Shown here piece after piece: positions 1 to 7,405 of a stretch of 64,000 nt of DNA. The translations under genes and the position numbers were made by a program. Positions within the stretch are counted from its first letter, which is position 1. Each line of letters starts with the position of its first letter. The notes beneath the pieces were generated by a model. That model was not told the DNA's origin and ran no database searches. It worked only from the letters and a program-made list of their open reading frames with translations. Origin of the DNA: Rhodococcus qingshengii (GTDB lineage Bacteria > Actinomycetota > Actinomycetes > Mycobacteriales > Mycobacteriaceae). The stretch lies in assembly GCF_021025955.1 (NCBI RefSeq), contig NZ_JAJNCL010000018.1, forward strand, positions 31,977-95,976, read 5' to 3'.

Positions 1-405
1 TTGTGCGACGGGTTGACCGTCGAGGGACATTCTGTAGCTCGAGGTTTCGCCTGGCCTGCTGCCGGTCATGATGGCGGCGCCGTTGTCGCAGAGATTCTGG
101 ATTCCGCTTGCACACCAACGACAGCGGCCGCAGGCGGCGAGGAAAGAGAACACGACATGATCACCCTCGGACCACCCTTCGGTGTTCGGCCCGACCTCGA
201 CGACGATTCCGGCGCCTTCGTGCCCGCCGCAGATGGGGTAGCGACCTACGCCGTGGTCGCCTCTGGCGATGTGGTCGTCCGAGTGGCACAAGCCGGAGGC
301 GACCATCTTGACGGTGAGTTCGCCGCTGCGGGGTGAGTCGAGTACGAGATCGACCACCTCGTATGCGCCTGGTGCTTGGCGAATGACGGCTCCACGAGTG
401 CGCAA
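1..405 (-). CDS. NDMA-dependent-type zinc alcohol dehydrogenase, N-terminal part (cut by window edge)
   Basis: Reading the minus strand from a TTG at 405 gives 135 open codons running off the window. An AGGAG lies five bases upstream of the TTG (411-415). The protein has the GroES-like fold of medium-chain zinc alcohol dehydrogenases: the catalytic-zinc motif GLCHSDDH, then GGHEGAG, then the structural-zinc cysteines in CGRCRWC followed by a further Cys. The CHSDDH form with a short loop is typical of the actinobacterial nicotinoprotein/NDMA-dependent or mycothiol-type alcohol dehydrogenases, which oxidise alcohols or aldehydes in the cytoplasm. Only about a third of the protein is visible, so the exact subfamily is an inference; family membership is secure. 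Confidence 0.85.
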   Translation of the reverse strand, partial: MRTRGAVIRQAPGAYEVVDLVLDSPRSGELTVKMVASGLCHSDDHIARGDHGVGRYPICGGHEGAGIVVEVGPNTEGWSEGDHVVFSFLAACGRCRWCASGIQNLCDNGAAIMTGSRPGETSSYRMSLDGQPVAQ

Positions 406-625
406 GGTATCTCCTGAGTAAGAGTTGTTCTTCGGCTTCCTCAGTTGTCTACTCGAGAGTTCGAGACGGGCTCGAGATCCGTCTCACTGATCGGACGTTT
501 CGTATCGTTCAGACTCGTCCGGCCGGAGGGCTGCAGAAAGTGGCTGCACATTTGCTCCTTGGCCGGTGGGTTATTACAGGCTAACCCCGACAGGCGAATG
601 CAGAATAAGGAAATAGGGGACAAAT
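406..625. other. Intergenic region between divergent alcohol dehydrogenase start and ABC1 gene end
   Basis: About 220 bases with no convincing gene. It contains the ribosome binding site of the alcohol dehydrogenase (411-415) and presumably that gene's promoter on the minus strand. No strong terminator hairpin was seen after the ABC1 gene. The open frames here are short, antisense to each other and resemble no family. Confidence 0.5.
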
Positions 626-2068
626 CTATTCGTCAGGCATCGTGATGCCGAGTTCTTGCGCCTTTTCGGCGACTGCCTCGGGAAATACGTTCTTGAACAG
701 ATAAAGGTCTTGTCCGATCACCCAACCGGGTGCCAACGCCGTCGCATATCTCTCGAAGTATCCGAGTTGCTTTCCGAAAAGGACCAATTCTTCGGGACTC
801 GCAACACCCCACTGTTTACCCAATTGAATCAGCGCGATGATCAGCTCGCTGAGCTTGAGTTCACCCAGATCACGGCCGAGGATCGGAGCTAGCGCAGTGG
901 CGACCTGCATACCGAGTTGGGCGTCGTCGACTTCGTAGTCGGTTGCATAACCCAAGGATCGAATTCCCCGGGCAACGCGGGCGAAATCCCCGTCGATAAT
1001 CGTCGCGCGGAACATATCGGAGAGGATCGATCGCCATGTTTCCGGAAGAACACCGACAATGCCGAAGTCGAGCATTGCTATCCGGCCGTCGTCGAGAACC
1101 CACAGATTCCCGGCGTGTACGTCTCCGTGGAAGGGACCGTGAACGATGACTGATTCGAGCCAGACCTTCACCCCGCGCCGGATCAACATCCGGGCTTCGT
1201 CGATTCCGTCGGGGCCGGCGACGAACCGATCGAGCGGAACGCCCCGCATGCGTTCCATACAGATGACTCTGGGACCGCAGTAATCCCAGTAGACCTCCGG
1301 CGTCGTGACTCCTTTGTTGTCGCCGAACGCACTGATGTTGTTCCGGAAAGTGGTTTGCCGGTCGGCCTCGACCGCGCTGTTCAATTCCGTCATCGTGGCA
1401 TTGTGCAGATCGCGAATGATAGCGGTGGCATTGGCAATTCGAAGGAATTCGACAAACTTCTCGAGGATGTTCGCACCCCAATATGCCGCCCGCAGGTCGA
1501 TCAGCATGCGCGCATAGATGTCCGGGCGCTGGATCTTGATGACTGCCTCTCGGCCGTCGTGCAGAACGCACGCGTGTACCTGCGCAACCGATGCGGCCGC
1601 GAGAGGCGCGTCGTCGAATTTCGCGAACAGTTCGTCCACGGAGTAACCGAGGTCCTCCTGTACGACTCTTCGGGCCTGCTCGGCAGGGAAGGACGGAACG
1701 TCGTCGAGGCAACGCAGGCATGCATTGGCGACCGGGGCCGGGAACAGGCCGGACGACGACGCGACCAGTTGGCCGAGCTTGACGAAGGTGGGACCCAGTG
1801 CGATGAAGCCGTCGACCATCCCGTCGGAGGCAGCATCCGCCCAGGTGCGTCCACGCTTGCGGAAAGGCCACACGATCAGCGCCAACATGATGGACGTCGA
1901 CAGCACGACGGCGATGATCGCGGAACGCCACAACTGGGCGAGGCCGAAGCGTTCGAGGTCCGGCATGCGGACTTCGAGGGCAGTGGCGGGCACTCCTGAC
2001 GAGTACGGCCCGACAGGTCGCGTTGGATCCAGCACAGCTCTCCCTCGTTCAACGAGCGCATCCAGCAT
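626..2068 (-). CDS. ABC1/AarF/UbiB-family atypical kinase
   Basis: A 480-residue protein of the ABC1 (UbiB/ADCK) family of atypical kinase/ATPases. It shows one predicted membrane segment near residues 48-66, the family KxGQ motif at K97-Q100, the Ala-rich nucleotide loop AAASVAQVH around 158-166, the lysine in VIKIQRP near 178, and a catalytic-loop/metal segment with HGDVHAGN and MLDFG. In characterised members this fold supports quinone-lipid metabolism, but the substrate of actinobacterial paralogues is not known. The start is the ATG at 2068; no strong ribosome binding site precedes it. A second ABC1 gene, different in sequence, is cut by the right window edge (62822-64000). Confidence 0.85.
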   Translation of the reverse strand: MLDALVERGRAVLDPTRPVGPYSSGVPATALEVRMPDLERFGLAQLWRSAIIAVVLSTSIMLALIVWPFRKRGRTWADAASDGMVDGFIALGPTFVKLGQLVASSSGLFPAPVANACLRCLDDVPSFPAEQARRVVQEDLGYSVDELFAKFDDAPLAAASVAQVHACVLHDGREAVIKIQRPDIYARMLIDLRAAYWGANILEKFVEFLRIANATAIIRDLHNATMTELNSAVEADRQTTFRNNISAFGDNKGVTTPEVYWDYCGPRVICMERMRGVPLDRFVAGPDGIDEARMLIRRGVKVWLESVIVHGPFHGDVHAGNLWVLDDGRIAMLDFGIVGVLPETWRSILSDMFRATIIDGDFARVARGIRSLGYATDYEVDDAQLGMQVATALAPILGRDLGELKLSELIIALIQLGKQWGVASPEELVLFGKQLGYFERYATALAPGWVIGQDLYLFKNVFPEAVAEKAQELGITMPDE

Positions 2069-2167
2069 TTTGCCGTGAGATCACTTACGCGACCCCTTCC
2101 GTTAGTCAGTATGCCAAGTCACACATAACTGCCGGAACCGCCTACGCATTCAGCCTACGATCGGTGA

Positions 2168-2587
2168 ATGCGTGAGCACTTGATCCCGATCGGCGAGGTT
2201 GCAAAATCGTTCGGAATCGCGGCGTCGACCTTGCGGTATTACGAGGTTGAAGGACTGCTGTCCGCGCGGTCGCGAACTGGCGGCAAACGCTGGTACGGGC
2301 AGCGTGAGCTGCGCCGGCTGGCATTGATCCGGATGTATACCGAGACTGGGATGTCCTTGGACCAGGTGCGCTCCTTCATCGAAACCGACACCACGTCTGA
2401 GCAGTTCTCCACGGTTCTCGCGGATCAAGTGTCGACACTCGAGGCGCAGATCGCCGCCGCTACACGAGCGAAACTAATTCTCGAGCATCACCTGACGTGT
2501 CGGCTGGAGCGTCCGATGCAGTGTCCGTGGTTGCTCGAGCAACTCGACATTCGCGTCGAATCGGCCCTTGACTTCAAGTTGACTTGA
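2168..2587 (+). CDS. MerR-family transcriptional regulator
   Basis: A 139-residue MerR regulator. An N-terminal winged HTH starts with PIGEVAKSFGIAASTLRYYE (residues 7-26), followed by the GLL...RWYG wing and a dimerisation helix (residues 75-108). The C-terminus has two cysteines, C111 and C119, in TCRLERPMQCPWL, which could bind metal or sense redox state. It lies directly upstream of an MFS exporter gene, and the promoter of that exporter overlaps the 3' end of this gene (2568-2598), so it probably controls the operon by twisting a 19-bp-spaced promoter. The inducer cannot be told from sequence. Confidence 0.9.
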   Translation: MREHLIPIGEVAKSFGIAASTLRYYEVEGLLSARSRTGGKRWYGQRELRRLALIRMYTETGMSLDQVRSFIETDTTSEQFSTVLADQVSTLEAQIAAATRAKLILEHHLTCRLERPMQCPWLLEQLDIRVESALDFKLT

Positions 2588-2598
2588 ACCTCCATAGT
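2568..2598 (+). promoter_or_regulatory. MerR-type promoter and operator of the MFS operon
   Basis: A -35 box TTGACT (2568-2573) and a -10 box CATAGT (2593-2598) are separated by 19 bp. That over-long spacer is the hallmark of promoters activated by MerR-family proteins. The spacer carries a 16-bp dyad TTCAAGTTGACTTGAA (2573-2588) with perfect 7-bp arms, close to the CTCAAGTT half-sites known for SoxR. The predicted transcription start is near 2605, just before the MFS gene. The site lies inside the last codons of the merR-like gene. Confidence 0.7.
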
Positions 2599-2633
2599 TA
2601 GGGCGCACTTACCGCCCTATTCGGAGGTTGACC

Positions 2634-4010
2634 ATGTCGACACGACGATGGCTGCCGCTCATCGCCGCATGCATCGGAACTTTCTTGTTACTGACGTACG
2701 CCACGATCACAACGATCGCGGTGCCGGCTATCGCAGTCGGTTTGGACGGCAGTACGGGTGCGATGTCCTGGGTCGTCGACGCCTACACGCTGGCTCTTGC
2801 CGCGCTTCTTGTGGGCATGGGCGCACTCGGTGATGCTTGGGGACGCAAACGCCTCTACATCTGCGGCCTGGTCGTGTTCCTGGTTGCGACGGCCGTGTGC
2901 GCTGTTGCTCCGGACGTCACGGCTCTGGTCGCAGCTCGTGGCGCGCAAGGAATTGCCGGTGCGGCGATGTTCGCGACGCTCCTGCCTCTGCTCGGCGACG
3001 CATATTCGGGACGTGATCGTCACGTCGCCTTTGCCGCGTGGGGCACCGTCGCCGGATTGGCGGCAGGAATCGGGAATATTGCAGGAGGGCTGCTGACGCA
3101 GTTCTTCGACTGGCGTGCGGTCTTTTATTTCGGAATCCCCGTGGCCGCAGTGGCGCTCGCACTGGCTGTGTTCTGTTTCGCCGACAGTGAGCGCGGCGAC
3201 GACAATATCGACTGGGCCGGAATGGTTTTGTTCACCCTCGTTGCCGTTGCCGGGGTTCTCGGCGTGACGTGGGGCGGCGACATCGGGTGGGCTTCGTCGT
3301 CGACAGCTCTTGCCTTCCTCATTGCAATCGGTGCGCTGACGGCATTTGTGTCCTGGCAGCGTCGAAGCAGCAGTCCGATGCTCGATCCGGCCTTGTTCCG
3401 ATCCCTGAAATTCGGCGGAGTTCTCGTCGCTGCTTTCGGGTACTACCTTGCGGCTTACGGCCCGCTCGTAGTTCTATCACTGTGGCTGCAGAACGGGTTG
3501 GAACTGTCGGCGTCGACGGCCGCACTTGTGCTCTCGATTCAACCGCTCGCTTTTGTCCTCGTATCGGCGCTGGGTGGATCACGGCTTCAGCGAGTCGATC
3601 TTCGATTTTCGCTCGGATTCGGGACGATCCTCTGCGGAATCGGTTGCCTGGCCATGTTGTACGTTCTCGTCACGCCGATCTGGCCGGCGCTGATCGCCGG
3701 ACTGATTCTGACCGGTGTCGGTTCGGCCATGGTGTCACCGGTGTTGCCGAATGCCGCGATGTCGGACGCCCCGGCAGAGCGCGCCGGGACGGCTTCGGCA
3801 ACAGCCAACTCGTCGCGCCAATTCGGGCTTGCTGCCGGAATTGCTTTGTGCGGCTCGCTCTTCGTCGGCTCGGACGAGTTTGCCTTGCTATGGCCGTTGA
3901 TCGTCTGTGCCGGCGTCGGAATGCTCACGGGTTTTGGATCGATCCTTCTCTTTTCTCGTTCGCCAACTCCTGCAACAGTTCAACCAATCGCCGAAAGGGC
4001 ACACACATGA
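2634..4010 (+). CDS. MFS multidrug/metabolite exporter
   Basis: A 458-residue major facilitator with about 14 hydrophobic segments, of the DHA2 (drug:H+ antiporter) type. The motif A-like loop after the second segment reads GALGDAWGRKRLY, and a proline/glycine-rich antiporter motif follows in the fifth segment. A TTG at 2628 is in frame, but GGAGG at 2623-2627 is correctly spaced for the ATG at 2634, so that start is preferred. The stop overlaps the start of the downstream lipoprotein gene (ATGA), giving a coupled operon. An exporter next to an iron-siderophore-like binding protein could handle a chelator, but that is inference. Confidence 0.88.
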   Translation: MSTRRWLPLIAACIGTFLLLTYATITTIAVPAIAVGLDGSTGAMSWVVDAYTLALAALLVGMGALGDAWGRKRLYICGLVVFLVATAVCAVAPDVTALVAARGAQGIAGAAMFATLLPLLGDAYSGRDRHVAFAAWGTVAGLAAGIGNIAGGLLTQFFDWRAVFYFGIPVAAVALALAVFCFADSERGDDNIDWAGMVLFTLVAVAGVLGVTWGGDIGWASSSTALAFLIAIGALTAFVSWQRRSSSPMLDPALFRSLKFGGVLVAAFGYYLAAYGPLVVLSLWLQNGLELSASTAALVLSIQPLAFVLVSALGGSRLQRVDLRFSLGFGTILCGIGCLAMLYVLVTPIWPALIAGLILTGVGSAMVSPVLPNAAMSDAPAERAGTASATANSSRQFGLAAGIALCGSLFVGSDEFALLWPLIVCAGVGMLTGFGSILLFSRSPTPATVQPIAERAHT

Positions 4011-5026
4011 CCACGCTGTTCACTCCACGACCGCACAGGCGTCTCGAGATGGACTGGAATCGCCGCAAGTTCTTCGGCGCTGCAGCAGGATTGGCTGCTG
4101 CGCTGGCAGCGGCCGGTTGCTCGCGTTCGGATGCAGACGCCGGGGGTGAAGGCGATGCAGGCTGGTCCTTCACCGATGATCGCGGCAATCTGATCGAATT
4201 GGATTCACCGCCAAGGACATTTGTCACCTACACCGGTATCGCGGGCGCTCTGTGGGATTACGGACTGGTGCCTGTCGGTGTTTTCGGGGCGCTGACACGA
4301 TCACCGGGATCAACGGACACCAGCATCTCCGGCAATTTGGATTTCTCGAAGACCGACATGGTCGGGCAGCTCTGGGGACAAGTGGAACTCGAGAAGGTCG
4401 CTGCGCTGGAGCCGGACGTCGTCATAGTCCCTCAGTTGCGTGGTTCAGCACTACTCGACGAGGCGAACTTGGATGCGGTGAAAGGCTTGTCGACAGTACT
4501 GTTCGTGGAAACGGCAGCAGGAACCATCGACAGAACCGTGCAAGAGATCGTGGAACTGGCCGTGGAACTCGGGGCGGACCAGGATATGGAGGCTCAGCGA
4601 AAAGACTACGACGCTGCGCGTGCGCGGATCTCCGAAGTTGCTTCTTCGCTGAATAATTCACAGGTTTTGTTCGCTTCCGCAGATCCGGACACGATTCGTG
4701 TCAGTCGTTCGGGATTCCCGATCCTCGCGGACCTGGCGGGATTGGGCCTTGCCGTCGTCGATCCGGCCGAGGGGTCGTCGGTCTACGTCGAGAAACTGGC
4801 TTGGGAGATGGCGGACCACTATCCGGCCGACATGATCTTCCTCGACGATCGCCCGTCCAGTTTGCAACTGGATACACTCGGCACCGATCCTGCGTGGTCC
4901 AACTTGCCCGCGGTGAAGGCGGGGAAGATCGGGACCTGGAATCCGGAACCCGTGCTCAGTTATGCCGGGATCGCCCGTACGTACAACGATCTGGCGGACC
5001 AGCTGCTGGCATTCTCACATTCCTGA
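4007..5026 (+). CDS. Iron-siderophore-type ABC substrate-binding lipoprotein
   Basis: A 339-residue extracellular binding protein of the FepB/FhuD (periplasmic binding protein type III) class. The N-terminus has a twin-arginine motif NRRKFFG (from residue 18) followed by a lipobox ending at Cys38 (AAAGC), so it is probably a Tat-exported lipoprotein. The mature part shows the usual TFV...GI...VGVFG and ALEPDVVIVP elements of the two lobes. It starts with an ATGA overlap on the MFS gene. No permease or ATPase lies beside it, so it must use a transporter encoded elsewhere. An internal ATG at 4049 would give a shorter leader that keeps the Tat motif. Confidence 0.8.
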   Translation: MTTLFTPRPHRRLEMDWNRRKFFGAAAGLAAALAAAGCSRSDADAGGEGDAGWSFTDDRGNLIELDSPPRTFVTYTGIAGALWDYGLVPVGVFGALTRSPGSTDTSISGNLDFSKTDMVGQLWGQVELEKVAALEPDVVIVPQLRGSALLDEANLDAVKGLSTVLFVETAAGTIDRTVQEIVELAVELGADQDMEAQRKDYDAARARISEVASSLNNSQVLFASADPDTIRVSRSGFPILADLAGLGLAVVDPAEGSSVYVEKLAWEMADHYPADMIFLDDRPSSLQLDTLGTDPAWSNLPAVKAGKIGTWNPEPVLSYAGIARTYNDLADQLLAFSHS

Positions 5027-5047
5027 CCGCCGCGTCGTCTACGACAT

Positions 5048-5767
5048 ATGGACCTTTTCACCGATCTGTCTGCTCGAGTTGATTCCCTCGATTGGCCTGC
5101 GCTGAGCGAGGGAATCAACTCCAGTGGGTGTGCCCAGACCACACCGCTACTCGACAAATCGGAGTGTCGCGAAATCGCTTCCTGGTACTCGGACGTCGAC
5201 CGGTTTCGAAGCACGATCGACATGGCTCGGTACCGCTTCGGGCAAGGGGAGTACCGATACTTCGGTGATCCGGTACCCGAGCCGATCACCGCTATGCGAG
5301 CGGCTTTCTACCGGCAGCTTCTCCCGATCGCGCGGGAGTGGGCGTTCAAGCTGGGGGATAGCGCTCCGTGGCCGGACACTTTCGAAGAATGGATCGATCA
5401 ATGCCACAACGCCGGCCAGAATCGGCCTACCCCGATTCTCCTGTCCTACGGATCTGGTGACTGGAATGCACTGCATCGAGACCTGTACGGAGAGTTGGTG
5501 TTTCCCTTGCAAGTCGTGATCGGGCTCGACAGACCTAGCATCGATCACACCGGGGGAGAGTTCTTGCTCGTCGAACAGCGGCCGCGCGCCCAGTCGAAAG
5601 GGACTGTCACGGTACTTGAACAAGGTCACGCATTGATCTTCACCACGCGGGATCGGCCGGTCCAGAGTTCGCGTGGGTGGTCCAGAGCCCCTGTGCGACA
5701 TGGTGTCAGCGTGGTGCACTCGGGCACGCGTCGAACGTTGGGATTGGTGCTTCACGATGCCGAATAG
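5048..5767 (+). CDS. 2-oxoglutarate/Fe(II)-dependent oxygenase
   Basis: A 239-residue enzyme with the double-stranded beta-helix iron site: H143 and D145 in ALHRDLYG, distal H218 in VRHGVS and a 2-oxoglutarate-binding Arg at 228/229 in GTRRTLGLV. These are the proteins usually annotated as prolyl-hydroxylase-like 2OG oxygenases. It begins 21 bases after the binding-protein gene and its last 11 bases overlap the start of the Ada-type zinc protein, which it therefore appears to be coupled to. Pairing with an Ada-like domain hints at repair or modification of DNA or protein methyl groups, but the substrate is unknown. Confidence 0.8.
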   Translation: MDLFTDLSARVDSLDWPALSEGINSSGCAQTTPLLDKSECREIASWYSDVDRFRSTIDMARYRFGQGEYRYFGDPVPEPITAMRAAFYRQLLPIAREWAFKLGDSAPWPDTFEEWIDQCHNAGQNRPTPILLSYGSGDWNALHRDLYGELVFPLQVVIGLDRPSIDHTGGEFLLVEQRPRAQSKGTVTVLEQGHALIFTTRDRPVQSSRGWSRAPVRHGVSVVHSGTRRTLGLVLHDAE

Positions 5768-6050
5768 GACGTACATACTCCGCGACGCCCGCAACAAACC
5801 CTACGAGAGTTCGACGCCCGGTGCGCTTGGCGGGCACCGGAAAACGAAGATCTACGGCCGACTCGACTGTCGAGGGGCGGCGCAGGCAATCGCGCGTGGT
5901 GGCTATGTCGCCAGTCGAGTGTTCTTCGCGGACGAGCCGACCGCGATTGCGGCCGGCTATCGCCCCTGCGCTGTCTGCATGCCCGAAGACTACGCAGCGT
6001 GGAAGGCGGGCTTTACGCGCCGAAGCGGTCGCGGTACTCCTTCGGAATGA
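5757..6050 (+). CDS. Stand-alone Ada-type zinc/methyl-acceptor domain protein
   Basis: A 97-residue protein that is essentially only the N-terminal Ada metal-binding domain. The diagnostic signature is GRLDC, then RVFFADEPTAIAAGYRPCAVC, giving Cys residues in the order C-x(n)-C-x2-C. In E. coli Ada the first of these cysteines accepts methyl groups from DNA phosphotriesters; here only part of the four-Cys set is obvious, so a pure zinc-binding role is possible. The ATG at 5757 lies inside the end of the 2OG-oxygenase gene. The 3' end overlaps the convergent VOC gene by 38 bases (6013-6050). Confidence 0.75.
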   Translation: MPNRTYILRDARNKPYESSTPGALGGHRKTKIYGRLDCRGAAQAIARGGYVASRVFFADEPTAIAAGYRPCAVCMPEDYAAWKAGFTRRSGRGTPSE

Positions 6051-6441
6051 GCGGCTTCTCTCCGCGTACCTTCAGCTGCTGGACAGCCCAGGTATTACCG
6101 TCGGGGTCCGAGAACCCGAAGAAAGTGCCACCGTCACGCTCGTCGAAGACAGTGACCTCGCTGGCATCGACGCCGCGGTCGATGAGCTCCTGCCGAGCCG
6201 CTGCAGCGTCGGCAACCACCAGCTGCAAGCCTTTCAGTGAACCAGGGGCCATCTCGGTTTGCGACGGCAGGTTGCCGATGACGATGGAGCAGCCCGAACC
6301 TCGTGGCGTGAGCTGGGCAACCGTCATGTGTTCGTTCACGGTGTGGTGGTCGAGGTCGAAACCGACTTTGTCGCGGTAGAACTCGATCGAACGGTCGAGG
6401 TCGCTGACGGGAACGACGACTACTTCGAGGGTCCAGTCCAT
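6013..6441 (-). CDS. VOC (glyoxalase/bleomycin-resistance) family protein
   Basis: A 142-residue vicinal-oxygen-chelate protein with two beta-alpha-beta modules: DWTLEVVVVPVSDLDRSIEF at the start and the FGFSDPDGNTW signature near the end. Proteins of this type bind a divalent metal and act in glyoxalase-like, dioxygenase or antibiotic-binding roles; no substrate can be assigned. A GTG at 6456 is in frame, but AAGG upstream of the ATG at 6441 makes that start better. Its 3' end overlaps the convergent Ada-like gene. Confidence 0.85.
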   Translation of the reverse strand: MDWTLEVVVVPVSDLDRSIEFYRDKVGFDLDHHTVNEHMTVAQLTPRGSGCSIVIGNLPSQTEMAPGSLKGLQLVVADAAAARQELIDRGVDASEVTVFDERDGGTFFGFSDPDGNTWAVQQLKVRGEKPLIPKEYRDRFGA

Positions 6442-6481
6442 GAAACTGCCTTTCACTGCGGAGGTTCTGGCAAGCAGGTGG

Positions 6482-6964
6482 TCAGAGTTGCGTGACGATC
6501 TTGTCCAGGCGTTCGTAACCTTCGGTGACGCCGAGTTCCATATTGCTCTCGATCATTCCGTCCCGCGCTTCGAGGCTCGGATACACGGAATGGCCGGAGA
6601 GCCGGGTGCGTCCGTTGCCCAGGTCCTCGAACGTGATCGATTCGATGCTGACCACGTCGGGAAATCCCTCGTATTCGAACGTCTGGATGGCAAAGTCGTT
6701 CTCGCGAACGACGTGAAACACGCCGTTGAACCGGAACTCTTCTCCCTCGGGGTTGCGATGAACGTACTTGTACCGGCCGCCGCTGACGAACTCGTATTCG
6801 TCGATCTCCATCTCGTATCCGTTGGGGCCGAGCCACTGCTTGACCAGTTCGGGATTCGAATGAGCTGCGAAGACGGCACTGACAGGTGCGTCGAACTCGC
6901 GGGTGATGTCGATGAACGGCACGCCCTCAGGAGCCGTGATGGTGACGGGATTGGTGGTAGCCAT
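6482..6964 (-). CDS. AHSA1/SRPBCC-domain protein
   Basis: A 160-residue START/SRPBCC-fold protein of the AHSA1 (Aha1-like) group. Typical elements are ITREFDAPVSAVFAAHSNPE and VKQWLGPNGYEM at the N-terminus and RTRLSGHSVYPS in the middle. The fold forms a hydrophobic cavity for a small ligand. It starts two bases after the ArsR-type gene, an arrangement very common in actinobacteria, where the regulator represses the pair. The ATG at 6964 is chosen; the longer open frame upstream of it overlaps the regulator gene and is not coding. Confidence 0.88.
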   Translation of the reverse strand: MATTNPVTITAPEGVPFIDITREFDAPVSAVFAAHSNPELVKQWLGPNGYEMEIDEYEFVSGGRYKYVHRNPEGEEFRFNGVFHVVRENDFAIQTFEYEGFPDVVSIESITFEDLGNGRTRLSGHSVYPSLEARDGMIESNMELGVTEGYERLDKIVTQL

Positions 6965-6966
6965 GG

Positions 6967-7311
6967 CTAAGTCTCCTTCTGTGTGGTGCTGAGTAGGTGA
7001 TCGAGCTTGCGGAACTGTTGTTCGTGGATCAGTCGATAGCGGTCGATCCAGGCCGTCAAAGCCTCGAGAGTTGCGGCGTTGAGATGTACCGGCCGCCTTT
7101 GGGCTTCGCGGCTGCGAGTGACCAAACCCGCGGCCTCGAGTACCTGAATATGTTTGGAGACGGCCTGTTTCGTGATCTCGAATGGCTCGGCCAACTCGTT
7201 GACCGTTTGGGGACCGGTGCTCAGGCGGGCGATGATCCGCCGTCGTACCGGGTCGGCGAGCGCCATGAACGCTTTGTCGAGACGCGCGTCTGCCCCTGGA
7301 TCCACGATCAC
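6967..7311 (-). CDS. ArsR-family (SdpR-like) transcriptional repressor
   Basis: A 114-residue winged-helix regulator with the ArsR core FMALADPVRRRIIARL and the recognition region ITKQAVSKHIQVLEAAGLV. It has no metal-binding CVC motif, which fits the SdpR-like group linked to AHSA1 proteins. The start is the GTG at 7311, behind an AAGGAG about 11 bases upstream; a second GTG at 7305 is possible. Its own promoter and an operator-like palindrome lie just upstream (7330-7377), indicating autorepression together with the AHSA1 gene. Confidence 0.88.
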   Translation of the reverse strand: MIVDPGADARLDKAFMALADPVRRRIIARLSTGPQTVNELAEPFEITKQAVSKHIQVLEAAGLVTRSREAQRRPVHLNAATLEALTAWIDRYRLIHEQQFRKLDHLLSTTQKET

Positions 7312-7329
7312 TTGTCAACCATCTCCTTT

Positions 7330-7377
7330 ATCAACCAATCTGTTGATTACGATACGAGCCCGTGCGGACGGTGTCAA
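7330..7377 (-). promoter_or_regulatory. Promoter and operator of the ArsR-AHSA1 operon
   Basis: On the minus strand a consensus -35 TTGACA (7377-7372) and a -10 TATCGT (7354-7349) are spaced 17 bp apart. Immediately downstream, covering the predicted transcription start, is a perfect dyad ATCAAC-N6-GTTGAT (7330-7347). A repressor bound there would block the promoter directly. Confidence 0.75.
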
Positions 7378-7405
7378 TGCTTCGGAACCGATTAGCGTGG
7401 AAACC

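Noticed and set aside
2587..2629. Hairpin AACCTCC...TAGGGCG / CGCCCTA...GGAGGTT that would hide the ribosome binding site of the MFS gene
   Set aside because: The better-supported promoter places the transcription start near 2605, inside the structure, so the left arm would mostly not be in the RNA.
3269..4006. Long open frame upstream of the iron-siderophore-type lipoprotein
   Set aside because: It is an out-of-frame shadow of the MFS gene; the true start is the ATG at 4007 with its Tat-lipoprotein signal.
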